Positions 43,181 to 51,789 of a stretch of 64,000 nt of DNA are shown here, piece by piece. This DNA comes from Streptomyces xanthophaeus. GTDB taxonomy: Bacteria > Actinomycetota > Actinomycetes > Streptomycetales > Streptomycetaceae. Position 1 is the stretch's first letter. Each line of letters opens with the position of its first letter. The translations under genes were made by a program, and so were the position numbers. The stretch lies in NCBI RefSeq assembly GCF_030440515.1, contig NZ_CP076543.1:6024501-6088500 (forward strand), given 5' to 3'. Below the pieces are notes generated by a model. That model worked only from the letters and a program-made list of their open reading frames with translations, did not search any database and was not told the DNA's origin.

Positions 43181-44494
43181 GTGAGCGAGGCCGAGAATTT
43201 CGCACGGCTGATGCGGGAGCTGAAGGAGCGTGCCGGGCTCAGTTACGGAGCCTTGGCGCGCCGGCTGCACACGAGTACGTCGACGCTGCACCGGTACTGC
43301 AACGGGGAGGCGCTGCCGGCGGAGTTCGCGGTGGTGGACCGCTTCGCCCGGGCCTGCGGGGCGACACAGGGGGAGGCGGTGGACCTGCACCGGGCCTGGC
43401 TGCTGGCGGACGCGCGGCGGCGCGCGGGGGCCGCGGCGGTGCCGGCCCCGGAGCCCGTGCCGGAAACCGTGACGGAGCCCGTGCCGGAGCCGGATCCAGA
43501 GCCTGAGCCTGGGCCGACTGTGGTGGTGGCGCCGGAGCCCGAGCCGGAACCGGTGGCCAAGGGGGCCTGGTACCGGCGGCGGGCGGCCGTGGTCGCCGCC
43601 GCGGGGGTGACGGCCGGGGCGGTGGCCGTGGCGCTGCTGGCGGCGACCGGCCCGGGGCCGGGCGCGCCGCACGGGGGCGGGAGCACGGGGACCCGGACGG
43701 GGACGGGCGCGGGTACGGGTGCGCCGACGCCGGCGGAATCGGGGTCCGCCCCGGCCCCGGCGGCGACGGGCGCACCGGAACCGACGACACCGACCGGGTC
43801 GGCCGGGCCGGCCGGGGCGACGGCCCCGGCGCCCTCCCAGCCCTCCGCGTCACCGCCGGCGTCGGCCCCGGGCCGGGAGCAGGCCGCGCCCCTCAAGGCG
43901 GCGGTGCGGTCACACGTGTGGACCGCGGGCTGCGATCACGCCTACCTGTCCGAGCGCGGTCCGGGATCGGTGTCCCCGCCGCCCGTGGAGGCGGACGCGC
44001 CCGCCTGGGCGTCGGCGCAGCGCGCCGTGCACGCCGGGACGCAGATCGTGGAGGTCACCCTGCACGGCACGGGCGGGGGAGCCGTGGTCCTGGAGGACCT
44101 CGAAGTACGGGTGGCCGCCCGCCGCAAGCCGCCGGCCTGGAACGTCTACCAGATGTCGCAGGGCTGCGGCGGCGGGCTCACCCCTGCCGCGTTCGCCGTC
44201 AATCTGGACGCGCCGCGCCCGCTGGCCCGGCCCGTCGCCGGGAACGACGGCGGCAGCACGCTGCCCGCCCCCGCCTTCCCGCTGCGCGTCTCGGCGGCCG
44301 AACCGGCCGTCCTGCGGGTGGAGGCGGCCACCACGGGATGCGACTGCGACTGGTCCCTCGACCTGCGGTGGACCGGCCCGTCCGGGTCGGGCACCCTGCG
44401 CATCGACGACGGCGGGCGGCCGCTGCGCACGAGCGCCGCCGCCGGCCGACCCGTGTACGGGTACGCGCCGGAGCAGGGCCGCTGGGCCCGCTGA
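43181..44494 (+). CDS. Membrane-anchored XRE-type HTH regulator (437 aa)
   Basis: An XRE-like helix-turn-helix (residues about 6-60: FARLMRELKERAGLSYGALARRL, STLHRYCNGEALPAEFAVVDRF) is followed by a PE-rich acidic linker (88-125), one membrane helix (about 134-156), a Thr/Gly/Pro-rich extracytoplasmic linker, and a C-terminal domain with about five cysteines (HVWTAGCDHAYL, SQGCGGG, TTGCDCDW). This is the one-pass transmembrane HTH layout common in Streptomyces, which senses something outside and binds DNA inside. The GTG at 43181 has GGGGGAG upstream. It lies 114 bp before the SNF2 gene. Confidence 0.85.
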   Translation: MSEAENFARLMRELKERAGLSYGALARRLHTSTSTLHRYCNGEALPAEFAVVDRFARACGATQGEAVDLHRAWLLADARRRAGAAAVPAPEPVPETVTEPVPEPDPEPEPGPTVVVAPEPEPEPVAKGAWYRRRAAVVAAAGVTAGAVAVALLAATGPGPGAPHGGGSTGTRTGTGAGTGAPTPAESGSAPAPAATGAPEPTTPTGSAGPAGATAPAPSQPSASPPASAPGREQAAPLKAAVRSHVWTAGCDHAYLSERGPGSVSPPPVEADAPAWASAQRAVHAGTQIVEVTLHGTGGGAVVLEDLEVRVAARRKPPAWNVYQMSQGCGGGLTPAAFAVNLDAPRPLARPVAGNDGGSTLPAPAFPLRVSAAEPAVLRVEAATTGCDCDWSLDLRWTGPSGSGTLRIDDGGRPLRTSAAAGRPVYGYAPEQGRWAR

Positions 44495-44608
44495 GCCGCG
44501 GGCGCCGAACCGCAGGTCAGAGGGGGTTGTCAGTGGCCGCGCCTAGACTCGTCGGCACAGGGACGCACCGATGGGCGCCACCGGGGACCGAGGGGGAGGG
44601 GGACAGTG

Positions 44609-47437
44609 ATGAGCACGCAGCCGCAGGCCACCGCGCTGCTGCGGCACGCCGCGGTCTTCCTGCCCGCAGCCGTCCCCCGCGAGGGGCGGGTCGCCTTCTG
44701 GGCACCCGACGGGGACGCCCTGCCGGAGGCGGGCACGCCGTCGCCGCTCACCGTCGTACGCCCGCACGGCGACGGGGTCCGCAGCCGGACCGTGCCCGCG
44801 GTGACCTTCTCCGTCGCATCCGCCCTGCCCCTGCTCGCGCAGGCGCCCCACAGCCCCGCCGCGCATCCCGCCACCCGCGCCTGGGGCACCGCCGCCCGGC
44901 AGGCGCTCAGCCTCGCCGCCCGTGGCCGGCTCCTCCCCGGGCTCACCCCCGAGGGCGTCGACGCCTGGCGTGCCGGGCCGCTCGACGCCGCCGACATCGA
45001 CCACCTCCGCGCGGTCGCCGCCGCGCTGCCGTACGAGGGGTACGCGACGCCCCTCGCCGGGCGCCGCCCGCTCCAGCTGCCCGAACCGGAGGCACTGGTC
45101 CGCGCGTTCCTCGACGCCGTCGCCGACGGTCTGCCCCGCACCCCGGCCGCGGCCGTGGCCGCCGGGCGGCCGTTCGCCGCACGGGAGCCGCAGCGGGTGC
45201 CCGGGATACAGGACTGGGCCGCGCAGGTCGCGGCCGGCTCCGACACCGGCGTCGGGATCTCGCTCCGGCTCGACCTGTCCTCGTTCCGGCTCTTCGACGA
45301 GGCCGAGGACGCCGACACCCGGCGCGCCGGAGCCGCCGTCGTCCAGGTGCACAGCCTCGCCGACCCGACCCTGGTCACCGACGCCGGGCAGCTGTGGGCG
45401 GGCACGGCGGCGGCCGGGTTCGGCCCGCGCGCCCGGATCGACGCCGTGCTCGCGCTGCGCCGGGCCGCCCGGGTCTGGCCGCCGCTGCTGCGCCTGCTGG
45501 ACCAGCCCGTGCCCGATGCCCTGGCCCTGTCCGACCCGGAGCTGGAGGACCTGCTGGGGGTGGCCGCGAGCCGGCTGGCCGCCGCCGGGGTCCTGGTCCA
45601 CTGGCCGCGCGAGCTGGCCCGTACGCTGTCGGCGACCGCCGTCGTACGGTCCACGGCGCCCGGTTCGGCGACCGACGGGACCGCATTCTTCGACGCCGAA
45701 CACCTCTTCGCCTTCTCCTGGGAGCTGGCGCTGGGCGGCGACCGGCTCACCCCGGGGGAGATGGACGCGCTGGCCCAGGCGCACCGGCCGGTCGTCCGGC
45801 TGCGCGACCGGTGGGTGCGGGTCGATCCGGAGCTGGTGCGCAAGGCGCGCAAGCGGGAGCTGGGCGTGCTGGACCCGGTCGACGCGCTGGCCACCGTACT
45901 GTCGGGGACGGCCGAGGTCGACGGCGTGACGGTCGAGGCGGTGCCGGTGGGGGCACTGGCCGCCCTGCGGGACCGGCTGACGCGGGAGCAGGAACCGCTG
46001 CCGCAGCCCCCCGCCCTCAAGGCCACCCTGCGCGACTACCAGGCGCGCGGCCTGGCCTGGCTGGACCTGATGACCTCCCTCGGGCTCGGCGGCTGCCTCG
46101 CCGACGACATGGGCCTCGGCAAGACCGTCACGCTGATCGCGCTGCACCTGCACCGGGACCGGCCGGAGCCCACCCTCGTGGTGTGTCCCGCGTCCCTCCT
46201 CGGCAACTGGCAGCGGGAGATCGAGAAGTTCGCCCCCGGCACGCCCGTGCGCCGCTTCCACGGCAACAGCCGCAGCACCGAGGACCTGACGTCCTGCGCG
46301 GGCGGGTTCGTCCTCACCACGTACGGGACGATGCGCGCCAGCGCCGCCCTCCTCGCCGAACAGAGCTGGGGCATGGTCGTCGCCGACGAGGCGCAGCACG
46401 TCAAGAACCCGCATTCGGCGACCGCGAAGGCGCTGCGCACGGTGCCCGCGCCGGCCCGGGTGGCGCTGACCGGTACCCCGGTGGAGAACAACCTCTCCGA
46501 GCTGTGGGCCCTGCTCGACTGGACCACGCCGGGGCTGCTGGGCCCGCTCACCGCCTTCCGGGCCCGCCACGCGCGCCCGGTGGAGCACCAGCAGGAGGAG
46601 GACGGCGGCAACGAGGCGGCGGTCGCCCGGCTGTCCGCGCTCGTGCGGCCGTTCCTGCTACGCCGCAAGAAGTCCGACCCCGGCATCGCGCCCGAGCTGC
46701 CGCCGAAGACGGAGACCGATCATCCGGTCTCGCTCACCCGGGAGCAGGCCTCGCTCTACCAGGCGGCGGTGGACGAGGCGATGGCCGTGATCGAGTCGAG
46801 CGAGGGCATGGAACGGCGCGGCATGATCATGAAGCTGCTGGCCTCGCTCAAACAGATCTGCAACCACCCCGCGCAGTACCTGAAGGAGGAGCAGCCCCGT
46901 CTCCCGCACCGCTCGGGCAAACTCGCCCTGCTGGACGAGCTGCTGGACACGATCCTGGCCGAGGGCGGCTCGGTGCTGGTCTTCACCCAGTACGTGACGA
47001 TGGCCCGCCTGATCGAACGGCACCTGCAGGCCCGCGGGATCAGCTCGCAGCTGCTGCACGGCGGGACGCCGGTGCCGCGCCGTGAGGAGCTCGTCGACCG
47101 TTTCCAGGCGGGTGAGGTCCCCGTGTTCCTGCTGTCCCTGAAGGCGGCGGGCACCGGTCTGAACCTCACCCGGGCCGGGCACGTCGTCCACTTCGACCGC
47201 TGGTGGAACCCGGCCGTCGAGGAACAGGCCACCGACCGCGCCTACCGCATCGGCCAGACCCAGCCCGTACAGGTCCACCGGATCATCGCCGAAGGCACCG
47301 TCGAGGACCGGATCGCCGAGATGCTGGAGGCGAAGCGGGCCCTGGCGGACGCCGTCCTGGGCTCCGGCGAATCGGCGCTGACCGAGCTGACCGACCGCGA
47401 GCTGGCCGACCTCGTCTCCCTGCGGAGGCCCGGATGA
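44609..47437 (+). CDS. SNF2-family DEAD/DEAH-box helicase (942 aa)
   Basis: A double-stranded-DNA translocase of the HepA/RapA-like group. The N-terminal ~450 residues are the bacterial SNF2-associated region (FRLFDEAEDADTRR, HLFAFSWELALGGDRL). The ATPase starts at LRDYQARGLAWLDLM; motif I is DDMGLGKT (about 499-506), motif II DEAQ (593-596), motif III LTGTPVENNLSELW. The second lobe has GKLALLDELLDTI, VFTQYVTMARLIERHL, LLHGGTP, RAGHVVHFDRWWNP and DRAYRIGQT. The ATG at 44609 follows GGGGGAGGGGGA; GTG 44606 is the alternative. Its stop overlaps the SWIM gene start. Confidence 0.95.
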   Translation: MSTQPQATALLRHAAVFLPAAVPREGRVAFWAPDGDALPEAGTPSPLTVVRPHGDGVRSRTVPAVTFSVASALPLLAQAPHSPAAHPATRAWGTAARQALSLAARGRLLPGLTPEGVDAWRAGPLDAADIDHLRAVAAALPYEGYATPLAGRRPLQLPEPEALVRAFLDAVADGLPRTPAAAVAAGRPFAAREPQRVPGIQDWAAQVAAGSDTGVGISLRLDLSSFRLFDEAEDADTRRAGAAVVQVHSLADPTLVTDAGQLWAGTAAAGFGPRARIDAVLALRRAARVWPPLLRLLDQPVPDALALSDPELEDLLGVAASRLAAAGVLVHWPRELARTLSATAVVRSTAPGSATDGTAFFDAEHLFAFSWELALGGDRLTPGEMDALAQAHRPVVRLRDRWVRVDPELVRKARKRELGVLDPVDALATVLSGTAEVDGVTVEAVPVGALAALRDRLTREQEPLPQPPALKATLRDYQARGLAWLDLMTSLGLGGCLADDMGLGKTVTLIALHLHRDRPEPTLVVCPASLLGNWQREIEKFAPGTPVRRFHGNSRSTEDLTSCAGGFVLTTYGTMRASAALLAEQSWGMVVADEAQHVKNPHSATAKALRTVPAPARVALTGTPVENNLSELWALLDWTTPGLLGPLTAFRARHARPVEHQQEEDGGNEAAVARLSALVRPFLLRRKKSDPGIAPELPPKTETDHPVSLTREQASLYQAAVDEAMAVIESSEGMERRGMIMKLLASLKQICNHPAQYLKEEQPRLPHRSGKLALLDELLDTILAEGGSVLVFTQYVTMARLIERHLQARGISSQLLHGGTPVPRREELVDRFQAGEVPVFLLSLKAAGTGLNLTRAGHVVHFDRWWNPAVEEQATDRAYRIGQTQPVQVHRIIAEGTVEDRIAEMLEAKRALADAVLGSGESALTELTDRELADLVSLRRPG

Positions 47438-48639
47438 TCACCGCGCGGGACGACCGCCGCCGCACCTTCGAGACCGTGCCCGCCGGGACCGAGGCGGTGA
47501 GCTGGTGGGGCCGGGCCTGGGTGTCGGCGCTGGAGGAGGTCTCCCACGACGCGGCCCGCCTGGCCCGGGGGCGTACGTACGCGGACGGGGGACACGTCAG
47601 CGCGGTCACCGTCACCCCCGGCCGGATCGTGGCGTACGTGCGGGGCAGCCGGCCCCGCCCGTACCGCACCGAGCTGACCCTGCCCGCCTTCGCGGACCCG
47701 GAGTGGGACGAACTGCTGGAGACGGTCGCGGCCGACCCCGCGGCGCTCGCCGCCCTGCTGGAACGGGAGGTCCCGCAGTCGCTCGCGGGCGCCGTCCTGC
47801 CCGGCGCGGGCGAGCTGGTCCCGCACTGCTCCTGCCCGGACTTCGGGCGTCCGCCGTGCAAGCACGCGGCGGCCCTCTGCTACCGCGCGGCCCGCCTCCT
47901 GGACGAGGACCCCTTCGTCCTGCTGCTCCTGCGCGGCCGGGGCGAGCGGGAGCTGCTCGACGAGCTGACCCGCCGCAACGCCGCCCATGCCGCGCGCGAA
48001 CAGCCGGACGCGGCACCCGACTTCCCCGGCGTTGCGGCCCGGGAGGCGCTCGCCCGCACCAGCCTGCCCCTGCTGCCCGCGCCGCTTCCCGCACCCGCCG
48101 CCGCGGGCCTTCCGCCCGCGTACCCGGCCGACCCGGCGGCCCCGGACCCGCTGGCCCTCGACCAGCTCGCCTCCGACGCGGCCGCCCGCGCCCTGGCCCT
48201 GCTCACCACCGGCGAGGACCCGATCGCCGGACTCACCGTGTGGCAGGACGCCGTCCGGCTGGCGTCCGCGCACCCCACGGCGGGGCTGACGGGCGCGGCC
48301 CGCGCCCTGTACCGGGACCTGGCCCGCGCCACCGGCCGCTCCACCACCGATCTCGCCCGGGCCGCCGCGGCCTGGCGCCAGGGCGGGCGCCCGGCCCTCG
48401 ACGCCCTCGAAGAGCCCTGGGACCCGCCCGCGGGCCCCTTCGACCGGGCCCGCCCGGCCCTGCTCGCCGCCGGCCAGGGCTCCTTCCGCCCCGACCGCAA
48501 CCGCCTGACGATCAGCACCCGCCAGCTCCGCCTGGGCCGCGAGGGCCTCTGGTACGCCTACGAGGACCGCCACGGCGACCAGGACTGGTGGCCGACCGGC
48601 CGCCCCTCCCCGGACCCGGTCAGCGCTCTGCTGGGCTGA
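47434..48639 (+). CDS. SWIM zinc-finger protein (401 aa)
   Basis: The SWIM motif CxCx7CxH is clear: Cys132, Cys134, Cys142, His144 in HCSCPDFGRPPCKHAAAL. The N-terminus (WWGRAWVSALEEV, ARGRTYADGGHVSAVTVTPG) is typical of SWIM proteins paired with bacterial SNF2 helicases; the rest is helical and Ala/Pro-rich. It is translationally coupled to the helicase gene (ATGA), so they likely form a DNA-processing complex. It overlaps the convergent HAD-like gene by 20 bp. Confidence 0.93.
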   Translation: MITARDDRRRTFETVPAGTEAVSWWGRAWVSALEEVSHDAARLARGRTYADGGHVSAVTVTPGRIVAYVRGSRPRPYRTELTLPAFADPEWDELLETVAADPAALAALLEREVPQSLAGAVLPGAGELVPHCSCPDFGRPPCKHAAALCYRAARLLDEDPFVLLLLRGRGERELLDELTRRNAAHAAREQPDAAPDFPGVAAREALARTSLPLLPAPLPAPAAAGLPPAYPADPAAPDPLALDQLASDAAARALALLTTGEDPIAGLTVWQDAVRLASAHPTAGLTGAARALYRDLARATGRSTTDLARAAAAWRQGGRPALDALEEPWDPPAGPFDRARPALLAAGQGSFRPDRNRLTISTRQLRLGREGLWYAYEDRHGDQDWWPTGRPSPDPVSALLG

Positions 48640-49168
48640 TGCCCTCCGCCCAGCGGGTCAGGGTGGCGAAGTCGCGGTCGCGGAGGCCGTGGCGTGGGTG
48701 GATGCGCAGCAGGAGGGCCGGGGCCGGATGGTGTTCGGCGACCCAGGCACGGTCGCGCGGGGTGATCATGTCGTCGACCCAGGCGAAGGGCCGGCCCGCC
48801 GCCCAGTCGCGGAGGTGGCGGGTCTTCCAGGAGAGGCCGTCGGGGTCATCGGCGAAGAGTTCCGGCCACTCGACCACGGTGAGGTCACCCGGCAGCCCGA
48901 TGTGCGGGGAGATCATCGTGTTGGCCTGGTGCGTCCAGGCGGTGGCCCAGGTGAGCTCGAAGGGCAGGGCCAGCAGCCGGGCCCCGTGGGAGGGGTGGAG
49001 GCGGACCCGGGCGCCGCGCCGGGCCTTGCGGGACTCCGGGTCGCGGTAGGAGAGCCAGACGTCGGGCCACATCCGGTGGCTCCGGTATCCGCGCAGGCCG
49101 GCGAGGGGGGAGCGGAACGGGTTGAGGGGGCCGTCCACGTCGAGGAGGAGCAGCGGGCGATCGGTCAT
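48620..49168 (-). CDS. HAD-like hypothetical protein (182 aa)
   Basis: The N-terminal PLLLLDVDGPLNPF is HAD motif I (DxDGP variant), and the later FAWVDDMITPRDRAW fits motif IV (DD). The length is short, without an obvious cap domain, so a small phosphatase or a secondary-metal phosphohydrolase is plausible. Substrate unknown. The ATG at 49168 has only a weak ribosome site. It diverges from the chaplin gene and overlaps the SWIM gene end by 20 bp. Confidence 0.82.
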   Translation of the reverse strand: MTDRPLLLLDVDGPLNPFRSPLAGLRGYRSHRMWPDVWLSYRDPESRKARRGARVRLHPSHGARLLALPFELTWATAWTHQANTMISPHIGLPGDLTVVEWPELFADDPDGLSWKTRHLRDWAAGRPFAWVDDMITPRDRAWVAEHHPAPALLLRIHPRHGLRDRDFATLTRWAEGISPAER

Positions 49169-49216
49169 GAAGTACCCACTACCCAGTACACGATTGAGTG
49201 AAATGCCTACCGCCGC

Positions 49217-49244
49217 TATAACCCGAATGGGGTCAGAGCGTTGT
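49217..49244 (+). promoter_or_regulatory. Candidate sigma-BldN promoter for the chaplin gene
   Basis: TATAAC (49217-49222) and CGTTGT (49239-49244) are separated by exactly 16 bp, resembling the remembered sigma-BldN consensus CGTAAC-N16-CGTTGA that drives chaplin and rodlin genes. Two mismatches in the -35 and one in the -10. Transcription would start about 45 bp before the ATG. Confidence 0.5.
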
Positions 49245-49295
49245 TTCCGGTGCGGGGACATCACCCGCGAACTTCTCCGGAAGGCAGGGAAACTG

Positions 49296-50039
49296 ATGCG
49301 TCACAGTCGTCGGAATGGCGTGATCGCGGCGGTGGTTGCGGGAGGCGGACTGGCGGTCGCGGGTGTGGGCGGATTCGCCTACGCCGACGCGGACGCGGGT
49401 GGCCGGGCCGAGCGCTCGCCGGGGCTGCTGTCCGGAAACCTCGTACAACTGCCGGTGCATATCCCGGTGAACGCGTGCGGGAACACCGTGAGCGTGGTCG
49501 GCGTGCTCAACTCGGCTGCGGGGAACCGCTGTAGCAACGAAGGGTCCGGGGGAGGCGGCGGGCACTCCGGCCAGACCTCCGCCGCGTCCTCGAAACCGGG
49601 AGGCACGAACGGCGGAGGCACGAACAACGCAGGCACGAACAGCGGAGGCGCCACCGCGGAGGGACGCGGAAAGGATTCTCCGGGAGTGCTCTCCGGCAAC
49701 GGGCTCCAGCTCCCCGTCCAGCTGCCGCTGAACATCAGCGGCAACGCGGTGAGCGTGGTCGGCGTCGGGAACTCCTCCCACGGCAACACGTCCGTCAACG
49801 GCGAGGAGCCCACGGGCGGCAAGCCCGCCCAGCCGCCCGTCGTCGAACAGCCGCTGACCCCGGTCGTCCCGGTCGTACCGGCCGCGCCGGTCACGCGGGT
49901 CACCCCTCCCGAGGCCCCGGCCCCGCAGCACGAGGCCCTCGCCCACACCGGGGCCGACGGCGCCGGATACCTGGTCCCCGGCGCGGGCGCCCTGCTCCTC
50001 GGCGGTGTCCTCCTCTACCGCCGCTTCCGCGTCGGCTAG
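49296..50039 (+). CDS. Long chaplin with sortase anchor (247 aa)
   Basis: Hydrophobic cell-surface protein that coats aerial hyphae. After a signal peptide (about 30 residues) come two chaplin domains: 41-81 (SPGLLSGNLVQLPV..., Cys61 and Cys79) and 128-168 (SPGVLSGNGLQLPV...). In the second both cysteines are replaced by serine (148, 166). A Gly/Asn/Thr linker with four TN(G)GG units separates them. A Pro/Val-rich stretch leads to LAHTG (215-219), a class E sortase signal, then a hydrophobic helix and RRFRVG. This is the ChpA/B/C layout. GGAAGGCAGGGAAA precedes the ATG. Confidence 0.92.
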   Translation: MRHSRRNGVIAAVVAGGGLAVAGVGGFAYADADAGGRAERSPGLLSGNLVQLPVHIPVNACGNTVSVVGVLNSAAGNRCSNEGSGGGGGHSGQTSAASSKPGGTNGGGTNNAGTNSGGATAEGRGKDSPGVLSGNGLQLPVQLPLNISGNAVSVVGVGNSSHGNTSVNGEEPTGGKPAQPPVVEQPLTPVVPVVPAAPVTRVTPPEAPAPQHEALAHTGADGAGYLVPGAGALLLGGVLLYRRFRVG

Positions 50040-50144
50040 CCGACCCGGCGTTCCTGGTCTGTGATTGAGAAGCCCACCGTGCGGGTCACGGACAGAGTTC
50101 ACATGCGGTCGTCAGCCCGGCAGACACGGACTTCAGACACGGAG

Positions 50145-50182
50145 AAGGGCTGCCACCTCGCCAGACGGAGGTGGCAGCCCTT
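50145..50182 (+). terminator. Chaplin-gene terminator
   Basis: AAGGGCTGCCACCTC (50145-50159) pairs perfectly with 50168-50182 around an 8-base loop, 106 bp past the chaplin stop. Confidence 0.8.
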
Positions 50183-50557
50183 GGCGTGCAAAGGGTCGGG
50201 GTGGGGCGGAGCAACCGGTAGAGATGCCTGTCGAGTGGGCCGCACAGATCCTCGGCCGCGACGTGGAGATCGTCCGCAGGGACCCTGGCCAGTGCGGCTC
50301 TCAGTTCCGGCCCCAGCGGTGGGCAGTTGAGTTTCTTGGAATTCGTGGCTCCGTGGCCGCCCGGAACAGTGCCGCAGACGGTCCTCGGAGGGCCGCGGCG
50401 GGCCTTGCCGCGCCGGCGCGCACTCCTCCCGGCCGACCGCTCCTGCCCGCCCTTCAGGCGTCCGTCCGAGGCCTCGTAAAATCGACTCTGACCTGGCGCT
50501 TTACCGGAAATCTCGTAAGTTGGGAGAGCTCTGTCGGACACCCTCGGAGGGGGCATC
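50183..50557. other. Gene-poor spacer with a possible coding fragment
   Basis: No complete gene is seen. On the plus strand, 50224-50380 reads MPVEWAAQILGRDVEIVRR and onward with strongly G/C-biased third positions, then loses coding character, suggesting a leftover from a larger protein. The last 40 bp hold the promoter/leader of the GyrB-like gene (CGGAGGGGG ribosome site). Confidence 0.35.
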
Positions 50558-51709
50558 ATGAGCGAGGAATCCCGTACATACGACGCCAGCATGATCGTGG
50601 TTCTGGAGGGCCTGGAGGCCGTTCGGAAGCGGCCCGGGATGTACATCGGATCGGTTGGTGAACGTGGCCTTCACCACCTGGTGCTTGAGGCCGCCGAGCG
50701 GTCGCTCAACGAGATCCTTGGCGGCACCGCCGGCCGTGTCGAGATCACCCTCACCGCCGACGGCGGTGTCCGTGTCGCCGACGACGGTACGGGTCTTGCG
50801 GTCGGGCGCGCCGGCCACGGCGACGAACCTCCGCTGGAGACCCGGTTGACCGAGCTCTGGTGCGGGGCACCACACGCTGACCGGCGCTTGCTGTTCGGCG
50901 GTCACTTCGGCGTGGGACTGGCCGTCGTGAACGCCTTGTCGAGCCGCCTGACGGCAGAGGTGCGGCGCGACGGCGCCCGCTGGGTGCTGGAGTACGAGCA
51001 AGGCGTGCCTGTCGGGGTGCCCGCCCGCACCGGGCCGGCCGACGACAGCGGGACCGTGATCACCTTCCGGCCCGACGCCGAGATCTTCGAGACGCTGGAG
51101 TTCTCGTTCGACACACTGGCCGAGCGCTTCAGGGAACTGTCCTTCCTGAACCGTCAGTTGGACATCACCTTGACCGATGACCGCGACCCCGCGGCGCCCC
51201 GGGCCGTTCGCTTCCGCTTCCCGGGTGGTCCGCGGGACTACATCGCGGAACAGAGTGCCCCGCTCCACCCGGACGTGATCGGCTTCGAGCGCGAGTACTC
51301 CGAGATGGAGGGAATCGTGGAGGTGGCCCTCCGCTGGTGCGACTGCAGCGACGAACGGATCGCAAGCTACGCCAACAGCCGCCCGACCACCGGCGGTGGC
51401 ACGCACGAACTCGGCTTCCGAGACGGCCTGGCGGCCGCGCTCACCGCCTTTGCCCGGGAGCAGCAGCTGCTCAGCCCGTCCGACCCCGAGTTCACCCCCA
51501 CCCAGCTCGGCGCGGGCCTGACGGCGGTCGTGTCGGTGAAGCTCGATCGGCCCGCGTTCGAGGGGGCGACACGCGACCGACTGGGCAACGGCCCCGTCCG
51601 CGCTTGCGTCGCCGAGGCCGTCCGGGAGCACCTGACCGCTTGGCTCCGCGCCGACCCGGCGCAGGCGACGGCCATCGTCGCCCGGATCCCGACGGCCGGT
51701 CGCCACTGA
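50558..51709 (+). CDS. Stand-alone GyrB-type N-terminal fragment (GHKL plus transducer), ATP site degraded (383 aa)
   Basis: Residues 14-190 align by eye with the GyrB ATPase (VLEGLEAVRKRPGMYIG, GLHHLVLEAAERSLNEIL, GGHFGVGLAVVNALS), and 200-375 with the transducer domain (GGTHELGFRDGLAAALTAF). The TOPRIM and DNA-wrapping halves are missing. Key ATP contacts differ: the Mg-binding Asn (E. coli 46) is Arg48, and Arg76/Pro79 are Thr78/Ala81; Glu44, Asp75 and the GxxGxG lid remain. It cannot be a gyrase subunit by itself. It may be a gyrase-interacting decoy or a co-opted fold. The ATG has CGGAGGGGG upstream; a strong hairpin follows. Confidence 0.85.
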   Translation: MSEESRTYDASMIVVLEGLEAVRKRPGMYIGSVGERGLHHLVLEAAERSLNEILGGTAGRVEITLTADGGVRVADDGTGLAVGRAGHGDEPPLETRLTELWCGAPHADRRLLFGGHFGVGLAVVNALSSRLTAEVRRDGARWVLEYEQGVPVGVPARTGPADDSGTVITFRPDAEIFETLEFSFDTLAERFRELSFLNRQLDITLTDDRDPAAPRAVRFRFPGGPRDYIAEQSAPLHPDVIGFEREYSEMEGIVEVALRWCDCSDERIASYANSRPTTGGGTHELGFRDGLAAALTAFAREQQLLSPSDPEFTPTQLGAGLTAVVSVKLDRPAFEGATRDRLGNGPVRACVAEAVREHLTAWLRADPAQATAIVARIPTAGRH

Positions 51710-51728
51710 CAGCAGCACACCGAAGACA

Positions 51729-51769
51729 CCGAAGCCCAGGCCGGGGTGGGTCCCCGGCCTGGGCTTCGG
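51729..51769 (+). terminator. Terminator after the GyrB-like gene
   Basis: CCGAAGCCCAGGCCGGGG (51729-51746) pairs perfectly with 51752-51769 around TGGGT, an 18-bp stem 20 bp past the stop. Confidence 0.9.
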
Positions 51770-51789
51770 CGGCGCGGACGGTCGCAACA

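Noticed and set aside
50086..50340. A leftward gene ending near 50086 (ELRAALARVPADDLHV segment)
   Set aside because: It has plausible composition for about 40 residues only, crosses a perfect terminator hairpin, and competes with better third-position bias on the other strand.
50065..50661. A 198-codon rightward gene between the chaplin and GyrB-like genes
   Set aside because: It runs through the chaplin terminator and into the GyrB-like coding sequence in another frame; only a short middle part looks coding, so it is reported as a fragment.
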